Shown: positions 32,726 to 41,771 of the stretch, piece after piece | How the letters are laid out: every line of letters starts with the position of its first letter | Position numbering within the stretch: the first letter of the stretch is position 1 | Assembly: GCF_000473145.1 (NCBI RefSeq) | Contig: NZ_KI421500.1 | Span: 3,373,725-3,437,724 of the forward strand | Source: Leisingera daeponensis DSM 23529 | GTDB taxonomy: Bacteria > Pseudomonadota > Alphaproteobacteria > Rhodobacterales > Rhodobacteraceae | DNA length: 64,000 nt | Reading direction: 5' to 3' | Position numbers and translations under genes: made by a program | The notes under the pieces: model-generated | What the model was told of the DNA's origin: nothing | The model's database searches: none | What the model saw: only the letters and a program-made list of their open reading frames with translations

Positions 32726-32742
32726 GGTTACAAATTTATACC
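32726..32742. promoter_or_regulatory. Candidate HxlR operator in divergent promoter region
   Basis: GGTTACAAATTTATACC is an imperfect dyad (outer GGT/ACC and inner AA/TT arms around a central A) in the AT-rich gap between the hxlR-type gene and the nitroreductase. Upstream, TTGTGCC occurs twice (at about 32686 and 32695). The assignment is by position and symmetry only. Confidence 0.4.
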
Positions 32743-32777
32743 ACCCTTCCCGCAAGGCCACCGAAAGGACCGGAAGC

Positions 32778-33419
32778 ATGAGCAAGAGCACCCTGATCGA
32801 GAAGCTGAACTGGCGCTATGCCACCAAGAAGATGGACCCTTCCAAGACGGTCCCGCAGGAAAAGATCGACCAGATCATCGAAGCGATCCGCATGGCGCCG
32901 ACCTCGTCGGGCACCCAGCCGTTTGAGGTCTTTGTCATTACCAATCCGGAAATCCGCGCGCAGATCCGCCCGCATGCCTGGGACCAGGCGCAGATCACCG
33001 ACGGCTCGCACCTGCTGGTCTTCGCCGCCTGGGACAACTACTCCGAAGACCGCATCGACGCGGTGACCCGCCAGATGACGCAGGAGCGCGGCGAGATTCC
33101 GATGCTGAATCAGTATTACGAGAACCTCAAGGCGACCTACCTGCCGCGCGAGGAACGCACCAACCACGACCACGCTGCCCGCCAGGCCTATATCGCGCTG
33201 GGCTTTGCCCTGGCCGCCGCCGCCGAACTGGAAGTGGACAGCACCCCGATGGAAGGTTTCACGCCAGAGAAGATCGACGAAATCCTCGGCCTCAAGGACA
33301 AGGGCCTGCGCTCTGTCCTGCTGCTGCCGCTGGGCTACCGCGCCGAAGAAGGCGACTGGCTCCTGCCGATGAAGAAGGTGCGCAAATCCCGCGACACCAT
33401 CGTGACCGAAATCGCCTGA
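32778..33419 (+). CDS. NfsB-like NAD(P)H-dependent nitroreductase family protein
   Basis: A 213-residue flavin nitroreductase. The family pattern is seen in YATKKMDPSK near the N-terminus, AIRMAPTSSGTQPFEVFVITNP, QAYIALGFALAAAAELEVDSTPMEGF and LLLPLGYRAEEGDW. FMN is bound at the dimer interface; substrates may be nitroaromatics, quinones or other electrophiles. AAAGGA precedes the ATG. It is divergent from an HxlR regulator that probably controls it. Lying 0.6 kb from the reductive dehalogenase, it may act in the same xenobiotic detoxification, which is inference. Confidence 0.9.
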   Translation: MSKSTLIEKLNWRYATKKMDPSKTVPQEKIDQIIEAIRMAPTSSGTQPFEVFVITNPEIRAQIRPHAWDQAQITDGSHLLVFAAWDNYSEDRIDAVTRQMTQERGEIPMLNQYYENLKATYLPREERTNHDHAARQAYIALGFALAAAAELEVDSTPMEGFTPEKIDEILGLKDKGLRSVLLLPLGYRAEEGDWLLPMKKVRKSRDTIVTEIA

Positions 33420-33471
33420 GAGGGCTGATCCCCGGCGGCGGGCGGCTTTTTGCCGCGCCTGCTGCCGGTTG

Positions 33472-33498
33472 CTCCGCAGGCAAATTCTGCCTGCGGAG
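33472..33498 (+). terminator. Hairpin after nitroreductase gene
   Basis: A perfect 11-bp stem, CTCCGCAGGCA (33472-33482) with TGCCTGCGGAG (33488-33498), has an AATTC loop. It lies 50 bases after the stop and has no T-tract. Confidence 0.55.
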
Positions 33499-33611
33499 GC
33501 TATTCATGCATTCCATCTGCATTATACTGACCGGCAGCCATCCTTTCCGGCTCCGGGCATGTCCCCTGGGAAAGGGGGCTGCGTGTGGCTTTGCGAGGGG
33601 TGCCAGTTTCC

Positions 33612-34103
33612 ATGTTTACCGCTGATTTTTCCGCGAGTGATCTGGATCCGGCGTTGAAACCCCTGCTTCTGTTTTGGCAGAAGGCATCGCATGCGGGCGC
33701 TTTCCCGCGGCTCGCTGAGGTCGGCCTGCCTTATGTCGGCACGATGACCAATATCCTGGCGGTCTTTGAAATCGAGCGGACCGGGACCGGGGACGCGGCG
33801 GATTTCAAGGCTCTCTATGTGCGCAGCAAGATCATCAACACGCTCAGCACCAAGGTCGCCGGCACCCGCCTGTCTGAACGCCCGGGCTTTGGCCCCGGCT
33901 CCATGATCTGGACCTGCTTTGCCGAAGTGGCCGCCAATCCCCGGCCGCTGCTGGTATCGCTGCCCTATGTCGGCCCGCTGCCGGAATACCGCAGCTCCAC
34001 CGAGATCATGCTCCCCCTGCGGGGGGAGGGCACGACGGTCGATTATGTGATGACCGGCGTTGTTCTGCTGGAGCAGGAATACCTGTGCCCGGACCGGGCC
34101 TGA
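33612..34103 (+). CDS. PAS-domain protein of the PAS_5 type
   Basis: A 163-residue protein that resembles the short alphaproteobacterial PAS_5 proteins, including the pattern LSTKVAGTRLSERPGFGPGS, then a Trp-containing helix and the strand pair RPLLVSLPYVGPLPEYRSSTE. No output domain is attached, so it may act as a sensor partner or in cell-cycle or stress signalling, but no role is established. ATG 33612 has GAGGGG about 11 bases upstream; GTG 33585, nine codons earlier, has GGGGG at better spacing and is a real alternative. It is a single gene ahead of rpsA. Confidence 0.75.
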   Translation: MFTADFSASDLDPALKPLLLFWQKASHAGAFPRLAEVGLPYVGTMTNILAVFEIERTGTGDAADFKALYVRSKIINTLSTKVAGTRLSERPGFGPGSMIWTCFAEVAANPRPLLVSLPYVGPLPEYRSSTEIMLPLRGEGTTVDYVMTGVVLLEQEYLCPDRA

Positions 34104-34179
34104 AGCGGCCGCGGCGCGCCAACGGCGGGGCAGGGGCTGCACAAATACCGTCTCCGCCTTGCGCAGAAGGGCTTTTCCC

Positions 34180-34208
34180 TTGCGCAACTCCGGGAATCCG
34201 CCTATACG
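34180..34208 (+). promoter_or_regulatory. Putative sigma-70 promoter of rpsA
   Basis: TTGCGC (34180-34185) and TATACG (34203-34208) are 17 bases apart, giving a start near 34215 and a 5' leader of about 175 bases before rpsA. Such a leader is usual for S1, which represses its own translation. No other clear promoter is seen in the 288-base gap. Confidence 0.55.
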
Positions 34209-34391
34209 CGCGCTGTCAATACAAGGGCGGCCAACGTCCGGGTGGCATATCTGAGCAGGGCTGAGGAACACCTCGGCCCTTTGTGTTTGTTTGATCAGAT
34301 GTGCTCCGGACCACGTTCTGTATGGCTAACCAAGACCGGCGGAGACAACCGCCCGGCCAGAAAACCGTTAGTAAAGGAAACCTGAGACCTC

Positions 34392-36071
34392 ATGGCTCAA
34401 AACGCATCGATGGAGGAATTCGAAGCCCTCCTGAACGAAAGCTTCGAAATGGACACCCCGGACGAAGGTTCGGTTGTCAAAGGCAAAGTGCTGGCAATCG
34501 AAGCCGGCCAGGCCATCATCGACGTCGGCTACAAGATGGAAGGCCGCGTTGATCTGAAAGAATTCGCAAACCCCGGCGAAGCCGCTGACATCGCAGTTGG
34601 CGATGAAGTGGAAGTGTTCCTGCGCTCGGCAGAAAACGCCCGTGGCGAAGCCGTCATCTCCCGCGAGATGGCCCGCCGCGAAGAAGCCTGGGACCGCCTG
34701 GAAAAAGCCTACGCAGACGACCAGCGCGTCGAAGGCGCGATCTTCGGCCGCGTCAAGGGCGGCTTCACTGTCGACCTGGGCGGCGCTGTTGCGTTCCTGC
34801 CCGGCTCGCAGGTTGACGTGCGCCCCGTGCGCGACGCAGGCCCGCTGATGGGTCTGAAGCAGCCGTTCCAGATCCTGAAGATGGACCGCCGCCGCGGCAA
34901 CATCGTTGTGTCGCGCCGCGCGATCCTCGAAGAGTCCCGCGCCGAGCAGCGCGCCGAAGTCATCGGCAACCTGTCCGAAGGCCAGGCAGTCGACGGTGTC
35001 GTCAAGAACATCACCGAATACGGTGCGTTTGTTGACCTGGGCGGCGTTGACGGCCTGCTGCACGTCACCGACATGGCATGGCGCCGTGTGAACCACCCCT
35101 CCGAGATCCTGTCGATCGGCGAAACCGTCAAGGTTCAGGTCATCAAGATCAACAAGGACACCCACCGCATCTCCCTGGGCATGAAGCAGCTGCAGGAAGA
35201 CCCGTGGGATCTGGTTGGCGCCAAGTACCCGCTGAACTCCGTTCACAAGGGCCGCGTCACCAACATCACCGATTACGGTGCGTTTGTTGAGCTGGAGCCG
35301 GGCGTCGAAGGTCTGGTTCACGTCTCCGAAATGTCCTGGACCAAGAAAAACGTCCACCCGGGCAAGATCGTCTCCACTTCCCAGGAAGTCGACGTCATGG
35401 TTCTGGAAATCGACGGTGCCAAGCGCCGCGTGTCCCTGGGCCTCAAGCAGACCATGCGCAACCCGTGGGAAGTCTTTGCCGAGACTCACCCGGAAGGCAC
35501 CCAGGTCGAAGGCGAAGTCAAGAACATCACCGAATTCGGTCTGTTCATTGGCCTCGACGGCGACATCGACGGCATGGTTCACCTGTCCGACCTGTCCTGG
35601 GACGAGCGCGGTGAAGACGCGATCCAGAACTACCGCAAAGGCGACGTGGTTCAGGCCGTTGTCTCCGAAGTGGACGTCGACAAAGAGCGTATCTCGCTGT
35701 CGATCAAAGCTCTGGGCGGCGACAAGTTCGCCGAAGCCGTGGGCGGCGTGAAGCGCGGCTCCGTGATCACCGTCGAAGTGACCGCGATCGAAGAAGGCGG
35801 CATCGAAGTGGAATACGAAGGCATGAAGTCCTTCATCCGCCGCTCCGACCTGGCCCGCGACCGTGCCGACCAGCGCCCCGAGCGTTTCTCGGTTGGCGAC
35901 AAGGTCGACGTGCGCGTCACCAACGTCGATTCCAAAACCCGCCGCCTGGGCCTGTCCATCAAGGCGCGCGAGATCGCGGAAGAGAAAGAAGCAGTGGAAC
36001 AGTATGGCTCCTCGGACTCCGGCGCATCGCTGGGCGACATCCTGGGCGCCGCACTGAAGTCGGGCGACTAA
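34392..36071 (+). CDS. rpsA: 30S ribosomal protein S1
   Basis: A 559-residue S1 with six consecutive S1/OB-fold RNA-binding repeats of about 70-85 residues, from residue 25 to 545. The later repeats show the repeated VxGxVKNITxxGxFVxL pattern. S1 binds mRNA leaders and brings them to the ribosome. Codon use is strongly biased (GTT, GAA, CGC), as expected for a highly expressed gene. It is flanked by a 288-base leader and a strong terminator, so it is monocistronic here and not next to cmk. Confidence 0.97.
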   Translation: MAQNASMEEFEALLNESFEMDTPDEGSVVKGKVLAIEAGQAIIDVGYKMEGRVDLKEFANPGEAADIAVGDEVEVFLRSAENARGEAVISREMARREEAWDRLEKAYADDQRVEGAIFGRVKGGFTVDLGGAVAFLPGSQVDVRPVRDAGPLMGLKQPFQILKMDRRRGNIVVSRRAILEESRAEQRAEVIGNLSEGQAVDGVVKNITEYGAFVDLGGVDGLLHVTDMAWRRVNHPSEILSIGETVKVQVIKINKDTHRISLGMKQLQEDPWDLVGAKYPLNSVHKGRVTNITDYGAFVELEPGVEGLVHVSEMSWTKKNVHPGKIVSTSQEVDVMVLEIDGAKRRVSLGLKQTMRNPWEVFAETHPEGTQVEGEVKNITEFGLFIGLDGDIDGMVHLSDLSWDERGEDAIQNYRKGDVVQAVVSEVDVDKERISLSIKALGGDKFAEAVGGVKRGSVITVEVTAIEEGGIEVEYEGMKSFIRRSDLARDRADQRPERFSVGDKVDVRVTNVDSKTRRLGLSIKAREIAEEKEAVEQYGSSDSGASLGDILGAALKSGD

Positions 36072-36097
36072 GACCCGGCCTCACGGCTCTGAACTGG

Positions 36098-36127
36098 AAA
36101 GCCCCGCAGGCGACTGCGGGGCTTTTT
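36098..36127 (+). terminator. Intrinsic terminator of rpsA
   Basis: A perfect 12-bp stem, AAAGCCCCGCAG (36098-36109) with CTGCGGGGCTTT (36114-36125), has a GCGA loop and continues into TTTT. It is 26 bases after the rpsA stop. Confidence 0.92.
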
Positions 36128-36271
36128 CTGTTCCGGCTCCTGGCGCCCGGCCGAAACGGTCCTGGCGCGGCCGCCGCCGTCCCGTTCCCGGCCTTCCCTT
36201 CATCATTTGTTAGAGGCGCATGATGAATATGCAAACCAATGGCATTTGCTTCAAATCGGGAAGACTAAAAG

Positions 36272-37495
36272 TTGACGAAAAGACACTCGGCTGACCCTGC
36301 GCAGGGGTTTCACGGCGCAGGCGCCCGGCACGCGGACACCCTGGTCCAGCGCGCAAAATCCGAACCGCTGGACGATGGCGGCCTCCGGACCTCGCAGATC
36401 CTTGACGACGCCCTCACGCTGGATCCCTGCCACCACGAGGCACAGGTGCTGCAGGAGCGGCTGCACCAGATGTTCGTGCCCCGCTGGCATTTCCCGATGC
36501 TCGCCGACACCGCGCGCAACCGCGCCTACGCCGAGGCCATCGCCGCCAAGGTGCGGCCGGGGGATGTGGTTCTGGACATCGGCTGCGGTGCCGGCCTGAC
36601 GGCCATGCTGGCGGCCCGGGCCGGCGCGAAACATGTCTACACCTGCGAACAGCAGCCGTTGATCGCCCAGGCCGCAACCCGTGTCATCGCGGAAAACGGC
36701 CTCAGCGACCGGATCACAGTGATCCCGAAGTGGTCGCACGACATTGTGGTGGGCACGGATATTCCGGAGCCGGCGGATGTTGTGATCTCGGAAATCGTGG
36801 ACACCGTCCTGCTGGGCGAGGGCGCGCTTGCGACGCTCACCCATGCCATGTCCGCGCTGGCCAAGCCGGGTGCGCGGACGGTGCCGGAATGGGGTGCGCT
36901 GAAGGCGCAGCTTGTGGAAAGCAGCGGCCTGCTGGACCAGTGGCGCCCGCAGGAGGCGGAAGGCTTCGACCTGAGCGCTTTTCACCGCTTTGCCCGCGTC
37001 GCCCAGCTGACGCCGGGCGAATTCGTGGCCTGCGGCCTGCGGCCTCTGGGCCCCGCGGCAGAGCTGTTCCGGTTCGACTTCGCCTGTCCGGAGCTGACAC
37101 CGGCGCGCGCTGAAACCGATCTCACCTGTGCTGCCGCAGGCACTGTCCATGCGGTCCTGGTCAGTTTTGAGATGCAGCTGGCGCCCGGTATCCGGGTGGC
37201 CAACGGACTGGACGCTGGCGGGCACTGGGGGCGCACGGCGTTCCTGCTGGACCGTGCCAAGGCCGCAGCGCCGGGCGGCCGCCTGGCGGTCACCGCGCAG
37301 CATGACACCTCGCATCTGAGCGTCTCCGCAAACGGCCCGCTCATCGCCGCCGGGGAGGCCGCTGCCGCCACCGTGTGGCTGAACCCGGCGTGGCGCCTGC
37401 GCCGCCCGGTCCGGGAAGGCGCCGGCCGGACAGCTCCGCCGCCCGCCGCATGGAACGCCGCGGACGCCGGCCTTCCGGGGCAGCCCTGCCACTAG
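36272..37495 (+). CDS. PRMT-like class I SAM methyltransferase
   Basis: A 407-residue class I methyltransferase that resembles protein arginine methyltransferases of the PRMT7 type. Motif I is VVLDIGCGAGLTAMLAARAG (about 99-118) with acidic CEQQP after strand 2. The segment SEIVDTVLLGEG carries two glutamates (Glu174, Glu183) in the position of the PRMT double-E loop. The C-terminal half has PRMT-like beta-barrel composition. PRMTs are rare in bacteria, so ribosomal-protein L11-type or small-molecule methylation is an alternative. The start is TTG 36272 with GGGAAG upstream; an internal start is possible. The proline/alanine-rich last 40 residues look disordered. Confidence 0.72.
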   Translation: MTKRHSADPAQGFHGAGARHADTLVQRAKSEPLDDGGLRTSQILDDALTLDPCHHEAQVLQERLHQMFVPRWHFPMLADTARNRAYAEAIAAKVRPGDVVLDIGCGAGLTAMLAARAGAKHVYTCEQQPLIAQAATRVIAENGLSDRITVIPKWSHDIVVGTDIPEPADVVISEIVDTVLLGEGALATLTHAMSALAKPGARTVPEWGALKAQLVESSGLLDQWRPQEAEGFDLSAFHRFARVAQLTPGEFVACGLRPLGPAAELFRFDFACPELTPARAETDLTCAAAGTVHAVLVSFEMQLAPGIRVANGLDAGGHWGRTAFLLDRAKAAAPGGRLAVTAQHDTSHLSVSANGPLIAAGEAAAATVWLNPAWRLRRPVREGAGRTAPPPAAWNAADAGLPGQPCH

Positions 37496-37739
37496 GGCCG
37501 CCGCCGGGCGGCCTGAGGGGCGCGAATCAACCCGGGCTGCGGCGGCATTCGGACCACGGATGCCGCGATGCAGCGCCGGGTGGCGGCACCCGATCCGGGC
37601 CCGGCGGGCTGGAAAGCGGGTGAACTCTTGCCGGTTTTCCCGTCCCGCATGCGTCATTTTGTTCCCCCGCGCAGGAATTTTTCCTATACTCTCAGAACAA
37701 TAGCCAAAACATCACGGCATCCTGGGAGGAAAACAGATC

Positions 37740-38024
37740 ATGATCCGCTCTGAGTTGATTCAGAAGATTGCAGACGAAAACCCGCACCTGTATCAGCGGG
37801 ATGTGGAGAGGATCGTGAACACGGTGTTTGAGGAAGTGACCAACGCGATGGCCCGCGGCGACCGGGTGGAGCTGCGCGGGTTCGGTGCCTTCTCGGTCAA
37901 AAAGCGGGACTCGCGGGTCGGCCGCAATCCCCGCACCGGTGAAACCGTCCATGTCGAGGAAAAACATGTGCCGTTCTTCAAGACGGGTAAACTCTTGAGG
38001 GACCGCCTGAACGGGAAAGCCTGA
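37740..38024 (+). CDS. ihfB: Integration host factor subunit beta
   Basis: A 94-residue IHF-beta. The HU/IHF fold is complete, including [13 protein letters not shown] and the DNA-intercalating arm [13 protein letters not shown], where proline kinks the DNA. It pairs with IHF-alpha to bend DNA in replication, recombination and promoters. The stop overlaps the start of the lapA-like gene by one base, and trpF follows 8 bases after that, so ihfB-lapA-trpF is a probable operon. A TATACT -10-like box at 37685-37690 precedes it. Confidence 0.96.
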   Translation: MIRSELIQKIADENPHLYQRDVERIVNTVFEEVTNAMARGDRVELRGFGAFSVKKRDSRVGRNPRTGETVHVEEKHVPFFKTGKLLRDRLNGKA

Positions 38025-38374
38025 TGCGTTACATTCGCTATGCGGTTCTGGGATCTCTGGCCATTGTGCTGGTGTCGGTGTGCCTTGCCAACCGGAGCTT
38101 TGTTGAGCTCAAACTGATGCCCGAGGCGCTGGGTGAGCTGTTCGGCTTCAACCCGGGCATTTCGCTGCCGCTGTTTGCGGTGGTTCTGGGCGGGGTCGGC
38201 GCCGGGCTGGTGCTTGGCTTCCTGTGGGAATGGATCCGCGAGCACAAGCACCGCCGCGAAGCGGCCGAAAAGGCCCGCGAAGCCCGCAAGCTGAACCGCG
38301 AAGTGAAGCGGCTGAAAAAGCAGAAGAACGAAGGCAAGGACGAAGTCCTGGCGCTCCTCGAAGACGCAGGCTGA
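38024..38374 (+). CDS. LapA/DUF1049 domain membrane protein
   Basis: A 116-residue protein with two membrane helices (residues about 5-22 and 44-70) and a charged cytoplasmic coiled-coil tail of Arg/Lys/Glu (about 75-116). This is the lipopolysaccharide-assembly LapA type. LapA helps control LPS amounts in E. coli; the alphaproteobacterial version is less studied. Gene order ihfB-lapA is conserved in many proteobacteria. Its start overlaps the ihfB stop. Confidence 0.87.
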   Translation: MRYIRYAVLGSLAIVLVSVCLANRSFVELKLMPEALGELFGFNPGISLPLFAVVLGGVGAGLVLGFLWEWIREHKHRREAAEKAREARKLNREVKRLKKQKNEGKDEVLALLEDAG

Positions 38375-38381
38375 GCCGGTC

Positions 38382-39026
38382 ATGACGGACATCCGGGTCA
38401 AGATCTGCGGGCTCAGCACCCCGCAGGATGTGGCCGCCGTTGCCGCGGCGGGCGCTGCCTATGCGGGGTTTGTGTTCTTTGCGAAGTCGCCCCGCAACGT
38501 CAGCATCGAACAGGCCGCCGCCCTGGCGGTCGACGCGCCCGCCGGCCTGTGCAAGGTGGCGCTGACGGTGAATGCCGGCGACGCCGAATTGGACGCCATC
38601 ACCCGCGCTGTCCCGCTCGACATGCTGCAGCTTCACGGGCGCGAAACCCCGGAGCGGGTGGCCGAAGTGCGCAGCCGCTACGGCCTGCCGGTGATGAAGG
38701 CGGTCGGTATTGCCGGCGCCGCGGATCTGCCGCAAATCGCGCTCTACGAACAGGTGGCGGACCAGCTCCTGATCGACGCCAAGCCGCCCAAGGAGGCAGA
38801 GCTGCCCGGCGGCAACGGCCTTGCCTTTGACTGGCGGCTGCTGGCCGGGCGCAAATACTGGCAGAAACCCTGGATGCTGGCCGGCGGCCTGACGCCTGAA
38901 AACGTGGCCGAGGCGATCCGCATGACCGGCGCCCGGCAGGTCGATGTCTCCTCCGGCGTCGAGCGCGCCCCCGGTGAAAAAGATGCGGGCCTGATCGAAG
39001 CCTTCACCCGGGCCGCCCTCGGCTGA
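38382..39026 (+). CDS. trpF: Phosphoribosylanthranilate isomerase
   Basis: A 214-residue TrpF, a TIM barrel that catalyses the third step of tryptophan synthesis. Diagnostic parts are [14 protein letters not shown] with the catalytic Cys at residue 9, [12 protein letters not shown], the phosphate-binding [16 protein letters not shown] and [15 protein letters not shown]. It follows lapA by 7 bases. trpB lies 0.5 kb downstream with a separate upstream region, and trpA is a further 2.9 kb away. Confidence 0.96.
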   Translation: MTDIRVKICGLSTPQDVAAVAAAGAAYAGFVFFAKSPRNVSIEQAAALAVDAPAGLCKVALTVNAGDAELDAITRAVPLDMLQLHGRETPERVAEVRSRYGLPVMKAVGIAGAADLPQIALYEQVADQLLIDAKPPKEAELPGGNGLAFDWRLLAGRKYWQKPWMLAGGLTPENVAEAIRMTGARQVDVSSGVERAPGEKDAGLIEAFTRAALG

Positions 39027-39528
39027 GGGCTGGGCACCGCCGCGGACGGCGCGGGGGCTGCCGGGGCGGATTTTGAGTATTTGGGGAAAGATGAAACACC
39101 GCGCCCGCGCCTTCATCTTTCCATAAATACTCACTGCGCCGCCGCTGCCCCGCAGTGCAGCCTTCAGGGTGTTGCGCCCCCTGCGGACGCCGACCTCACC
39201 GGATTTTAGCTGTCAGATGCCATAGTCCCCCTGATCGCGGTCACCGCCGGGCCTGACACCCCCGGCACCTTGGAACAGGGCCCCCTGGCAAGGGCACGCA
39301 AAGACGACGTTCAGCGTGCGGGAGGAAGCTCCCGTCCCGCCTCCGCCCCTTGGCGGCGCCGCCATCCTTATCCGTCCGAACTTCAGGACAGGCAGCAGGC
39401 ACAACAGAACAGGAACGCACCGGCGGGGCAGAGGCCCTGGCCGGATGCGCCCGCTTGCGCAATCTCCCTTTACCAAGGCGCGGCCGCGCTATAGTCATGG
39501 CGGGCGCTGCGAAAGTGAGGGAAGAACC
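39027..39528. other. 502-base gap between trpF and trpB
   Basis: No gene is visible; an upstream in-frame extension of trpB to 39316 is not supported. The gap contains a long inverted repeat (39074-39133), then GC-rich DNA, and a weak -10-like TATAGT at 39490-39495 close to trpB. GTGAGGGAAGAACC before the ATG gives the trpB ribosome site. No Trp-rich leader peptide or obvious attenuator pair was seen. Confidence 0.5.
39074..39133. repeat. Roseobacter-type long inverted repeat
   Basis: Two 22-base arms (39074-39095 and 39112-39133) are complementary at 20 of 22 positions around a 16-base GC-rich loop. The arm contains GAGTATTT and GGAAAGATGAA. Repeats with this AT-rich core recur in intergenic DNA of roseobacters. 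It probably ends the trpF transcript as a bidirectional hairpin. Confidence 0.75.
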
Positions 39529-40788
39529 ATGGCCGACGATCTTTTCAACAGCTTCATGAACGGTCCGGACGAACAGGGCCGCTTTGGCATCTTCGGCGGG
39601 CGTTTCGTCTCGGAAACCCTGATGCCGCTGATCCTGAGCCTTGAGGAAGAATACAACAAGGCCAAGGACGATCCCTCCTTCTGGGCCGAGATGGACGCCC
39701 TGTGGAAACACTATGTCGGCCGTCCCAGCCCGCTCTATCACGCCGAACGCCTGAGCGCTGAGCTGGGCGGTGCCAAGGTCTATATGAAGCGCGACGAGCT
39801 GAACCACACCGGCGCGCATAAGGTGAACAACGTGCTGGGCCAGATCCTGCTGGCGCGGCGCATGGGCAAGACCCGGATCATTGCCGAAACCGGCGCGGGC
39901 CAGCACGGTGTGGCAACCGCCACCGTCTGCGCCAAGTTCGGACTCAAATGCATCGTCTACATGGGCGCCCACGACGTGAAGCGCCAGGCGCCGAACGTGT
40001 TCCGGATGCGCCTCCTGGGCGCCGAGGTGATCCCGGTGACGTCTGGCCGCGGCACCCTCAAGGACGCGATGAACGACGCGCTGCGCGACTGGGTGACCAA
40101 CGTGCGCGACACCTTCTACTGCATCGGCACCGCGGCCGGCCCGCACCCCTATCCGGCGATGGTGCGCGATTTCCAGTCGATCATCGGCAAGGAGGTCCGC
40201 TGGCAGCTGGCCGAGCAGGAGGGCGAAGGCCGCCTGCCGGACACCGTGATCGCCGCAATCGGCGGCGGCTCCAACGCCATCGGCCTGTTCTACCCGTTCC
40301 TGGACGACCCTTCGGTGAACATCATCGGGGTCGAGGCCGGCGGCAAGGGCGTCGATGACCGGATGCAGCATTGCGCCTCGCTGACCGGCGGCCGCCCCGG
40401 CGTGCTGCACGGCAACCGCACCTATCTGCTGCAGGACGAGGACGGCCAGATCCAGGAGGGCTTCTCGATCTCCGCAGGTCTGGACTATCCGGGCATCGGG
40501 CCGGAGCATTCCTGGCTGCACGACACGGGCCGCGCCCAGTATGTCTCGATCACCGACAAGGAAGCGCTGGAAGCCTTCCAGCTCAGCTGCCGCACCGAGG
40601 GCATCATCCCGGCGCTGGAGCCGAGCCATGCGCTGGCCCATGTGACCAAGATCGCGCCGGACCTGCCCAAGGACCACATCATCGTGATGAACATGTGCGG
40701 CCGCGGCGACAAGGACGTGTTCACCGTCGCCAAGCACCTGGGCTTTGACATGTCCGACACCGAAGAGGGGCGCACCTTCGAGGAATAA
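39529..40788 (+). CDS. trpB: Tryptophan synthase beta chain
   Basis: A 419-residue TrpB, which condenses indole with serine to make tryptophan using pyridoxal phosphate. The PLP lysine is in HTGAHKVNN (Lys98), the phosphate-binding loop is GGGSNAIG, and [19 protein letters not shown] is the substrate loop. The start at 39529 follows GAGGGAAG; a longer frame from 39316 is rejected by family length. trpA, usually adjacent, is 2.9 kb downstream beyond four unrelated minus- or plus-strand genes. Confidence 0.97.
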   Translation: MADDLFNSFMNGPDEQGRFGIFGGRFVSETLMPLILSLEEEYNKAKDDPSFWAEMDALWKHYVGRPSPLYHAERLSAELGGAKVYMKRDELNHTGAHKVNNVLGQILLARRMGKTRIIAETGAGQHGVATATVCAKFGLKCIVYMGAHDVKRQAPNVFRMRLLGAEVIPVTSGRGTLKDAMNDALRDWVTNVRDTFYCIGTAAGPHPYPAMVRDFQSIIGKEVRWQLAEQEGEGRLPDTVIAAIGGGSNAIGLFYPFLDDPSVNIIGVEAGGKGVDDRMQHCASLTGGRPGVLHGNRTYLLQDEDGQIQEGFSISAGLDYPGIGPEHSWLHDTGRAQYVSITDKEALEAFQLSCRTEGIIPALEPSHALAHVTKIAPDLPKDHIIVMNMCGRGDKDVFTVAKHLGFDMSDTEEGRTFEE

Positions 40789-40819
40789 GGCAGGCGCCCG
40801 ACCGCCACTGCCTCATGCA

Positions 40820-40848
40820 AAAGGCCCCGGGATTTCCGGGGCCTTTCC
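40820..40848. terminator. Bidirectional terminator between trpB and lprI-like gene
   Basis: A perfect 11-bp stem, AAAGGCCCCGG (40820-40830) with CCGGGGCCTTT (40836-40846), sits between two convergent genes; both flanks are suited to termination. Confidence 0.85.
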
Positions 40849-40857
40849 TGTGCCGGG

Positions 40858-41202
40858 CTACTGCAACGCCCGCAGCACCTGATTGCGCCGCAGGGTCTCC
40901 TGCTCCATGCAGTCCCAGTAGAACATCGGCGCCGCGCTGCCGCCGGAGGCCTGCTCCGGCCCGCAGGCGGCATCGCGCCGTTTCAGCCAGGCGCGCTGCT
41001 CCGCCAGCAGCGCCTGTCCGGTGCCGCGGGCATCGGCGGCCGGCTTCACCTGGCTCCACAGCCGGTTCAGCTCCCGGTCGGCGATCTCCCATTTCTCCAT
41101 CGCGCAGAAATTGGCGTCGATCTGGGTCTGGCCGTTGCAGTGGGGCTGGGCGGTTGCCGCAGCGGGGCTGAGTGCGGCCAGCAGGGTCAGTAAGCGCAGC
41201 AT
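40858..41202 (-). CDS. LprI/DUF1311 family periplasmic protein
   Basis: A 114-residue secreted protein: signal peptide of about 18 residues (MLRLLTLLAALSPAAATA), then the LprI/DUF1311 cysteine-rich domain with C...QIDANFCAMEKWEIADRELNRLW, AWLKRRDAAC and MFYWDCMEQETLRR. Some members inhibit lysozyme, hence the name. It is 26 bases downstream of the DUF2237 gene on the same strand, but a functional link is not evident. Confidence 0.87.
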   Translation of the reverse strand: MLRLLTLLAALSPAAATAQPHCNGQTQIDANFCAMEKWEIADRELNRLWSQVKPAADARGTGQALLAEQRAWLKRRDAACGPEQASGGSAAPMFYWDCMEQETLRRNQVLRALQ

Positions 41203-41228
41203 GGGCAGCCTCCTTCGCTGGGGGCGGA

Positions 41229-41606
41229 TCAGGCCGGGTCGGCGGCGTAGCTTTTCAGAATGCTCAGCGGCACGATTTCCAGTGCCTGCATGTGGGTTGC
41301 CTCAAGATTCACCCTGGGCGCGCAGCCCTCGTCTGCGGCCTGCAGGAAGCGGGCGGCGCACAGGCACCAGCGGTCGCCGGGCTGCAGGCCCGCAAAGCCG
41401 AATTCCGGCCGCGGCGTGGACAGGTCATTGCCGACGTATTTGCTGAAGGCCAGAAACTCCGCCGTGGTCACCACGCAGACGGTGTGGCTGCCGTGATCCT
41501 CGGCGCAGGTGTTGCAATGGCCGTCGCGGAAAAAGCCGGTCAGCGGCGCAGTGGAGCAAGGCGCCAGCGGGCCGCCCAACACGTTGATACTGTCTTCTTT
41601 TTCCAT
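41229..41606 (-). CDS. DUF2237 family protein
   Basis: A 125-residue protein of the DUF2237 family, recognised by the opening NVLGGPLAPCSTAPLTGFFRDG, the cysteine-rich GHCNTCAEDHGSHTVC, and GDRWCLCAARFLQA followed by LEATHMQALEIVPL. The conserved cysteines suggest metal binding or a structural role. No function is established for the family. It is followed by the lprI-like gene. Confidence 0.87.
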   Translation of the reverse strand: MEKEDSINVLGGPLAPCSTAPLTGFFRDGHCNTCAEDHGSHTVCVVTTAEFLAFSKYVGNDLSTPRPEFGFAGLQPGDRWCLCAARFLQAADEGCAPRVNLEATHMQALEIVPLSILKSYAADPA

Positions 41607-41771
41607 GGAGTGCCCATCCCTGCAGTGTGTGGCCCGGATCTGTTTGCGCGTTAAGGTAGGGCAATTCCGCCGTCCGTCCCGGTATTTCCCGCGCGGGCGG
41701 CAAGGCTGCGGAACGCAAACCGCCCGCCAGCGGGGCTGACGGGCGGCGGAACATCTCAGCCGAGACGCGGA

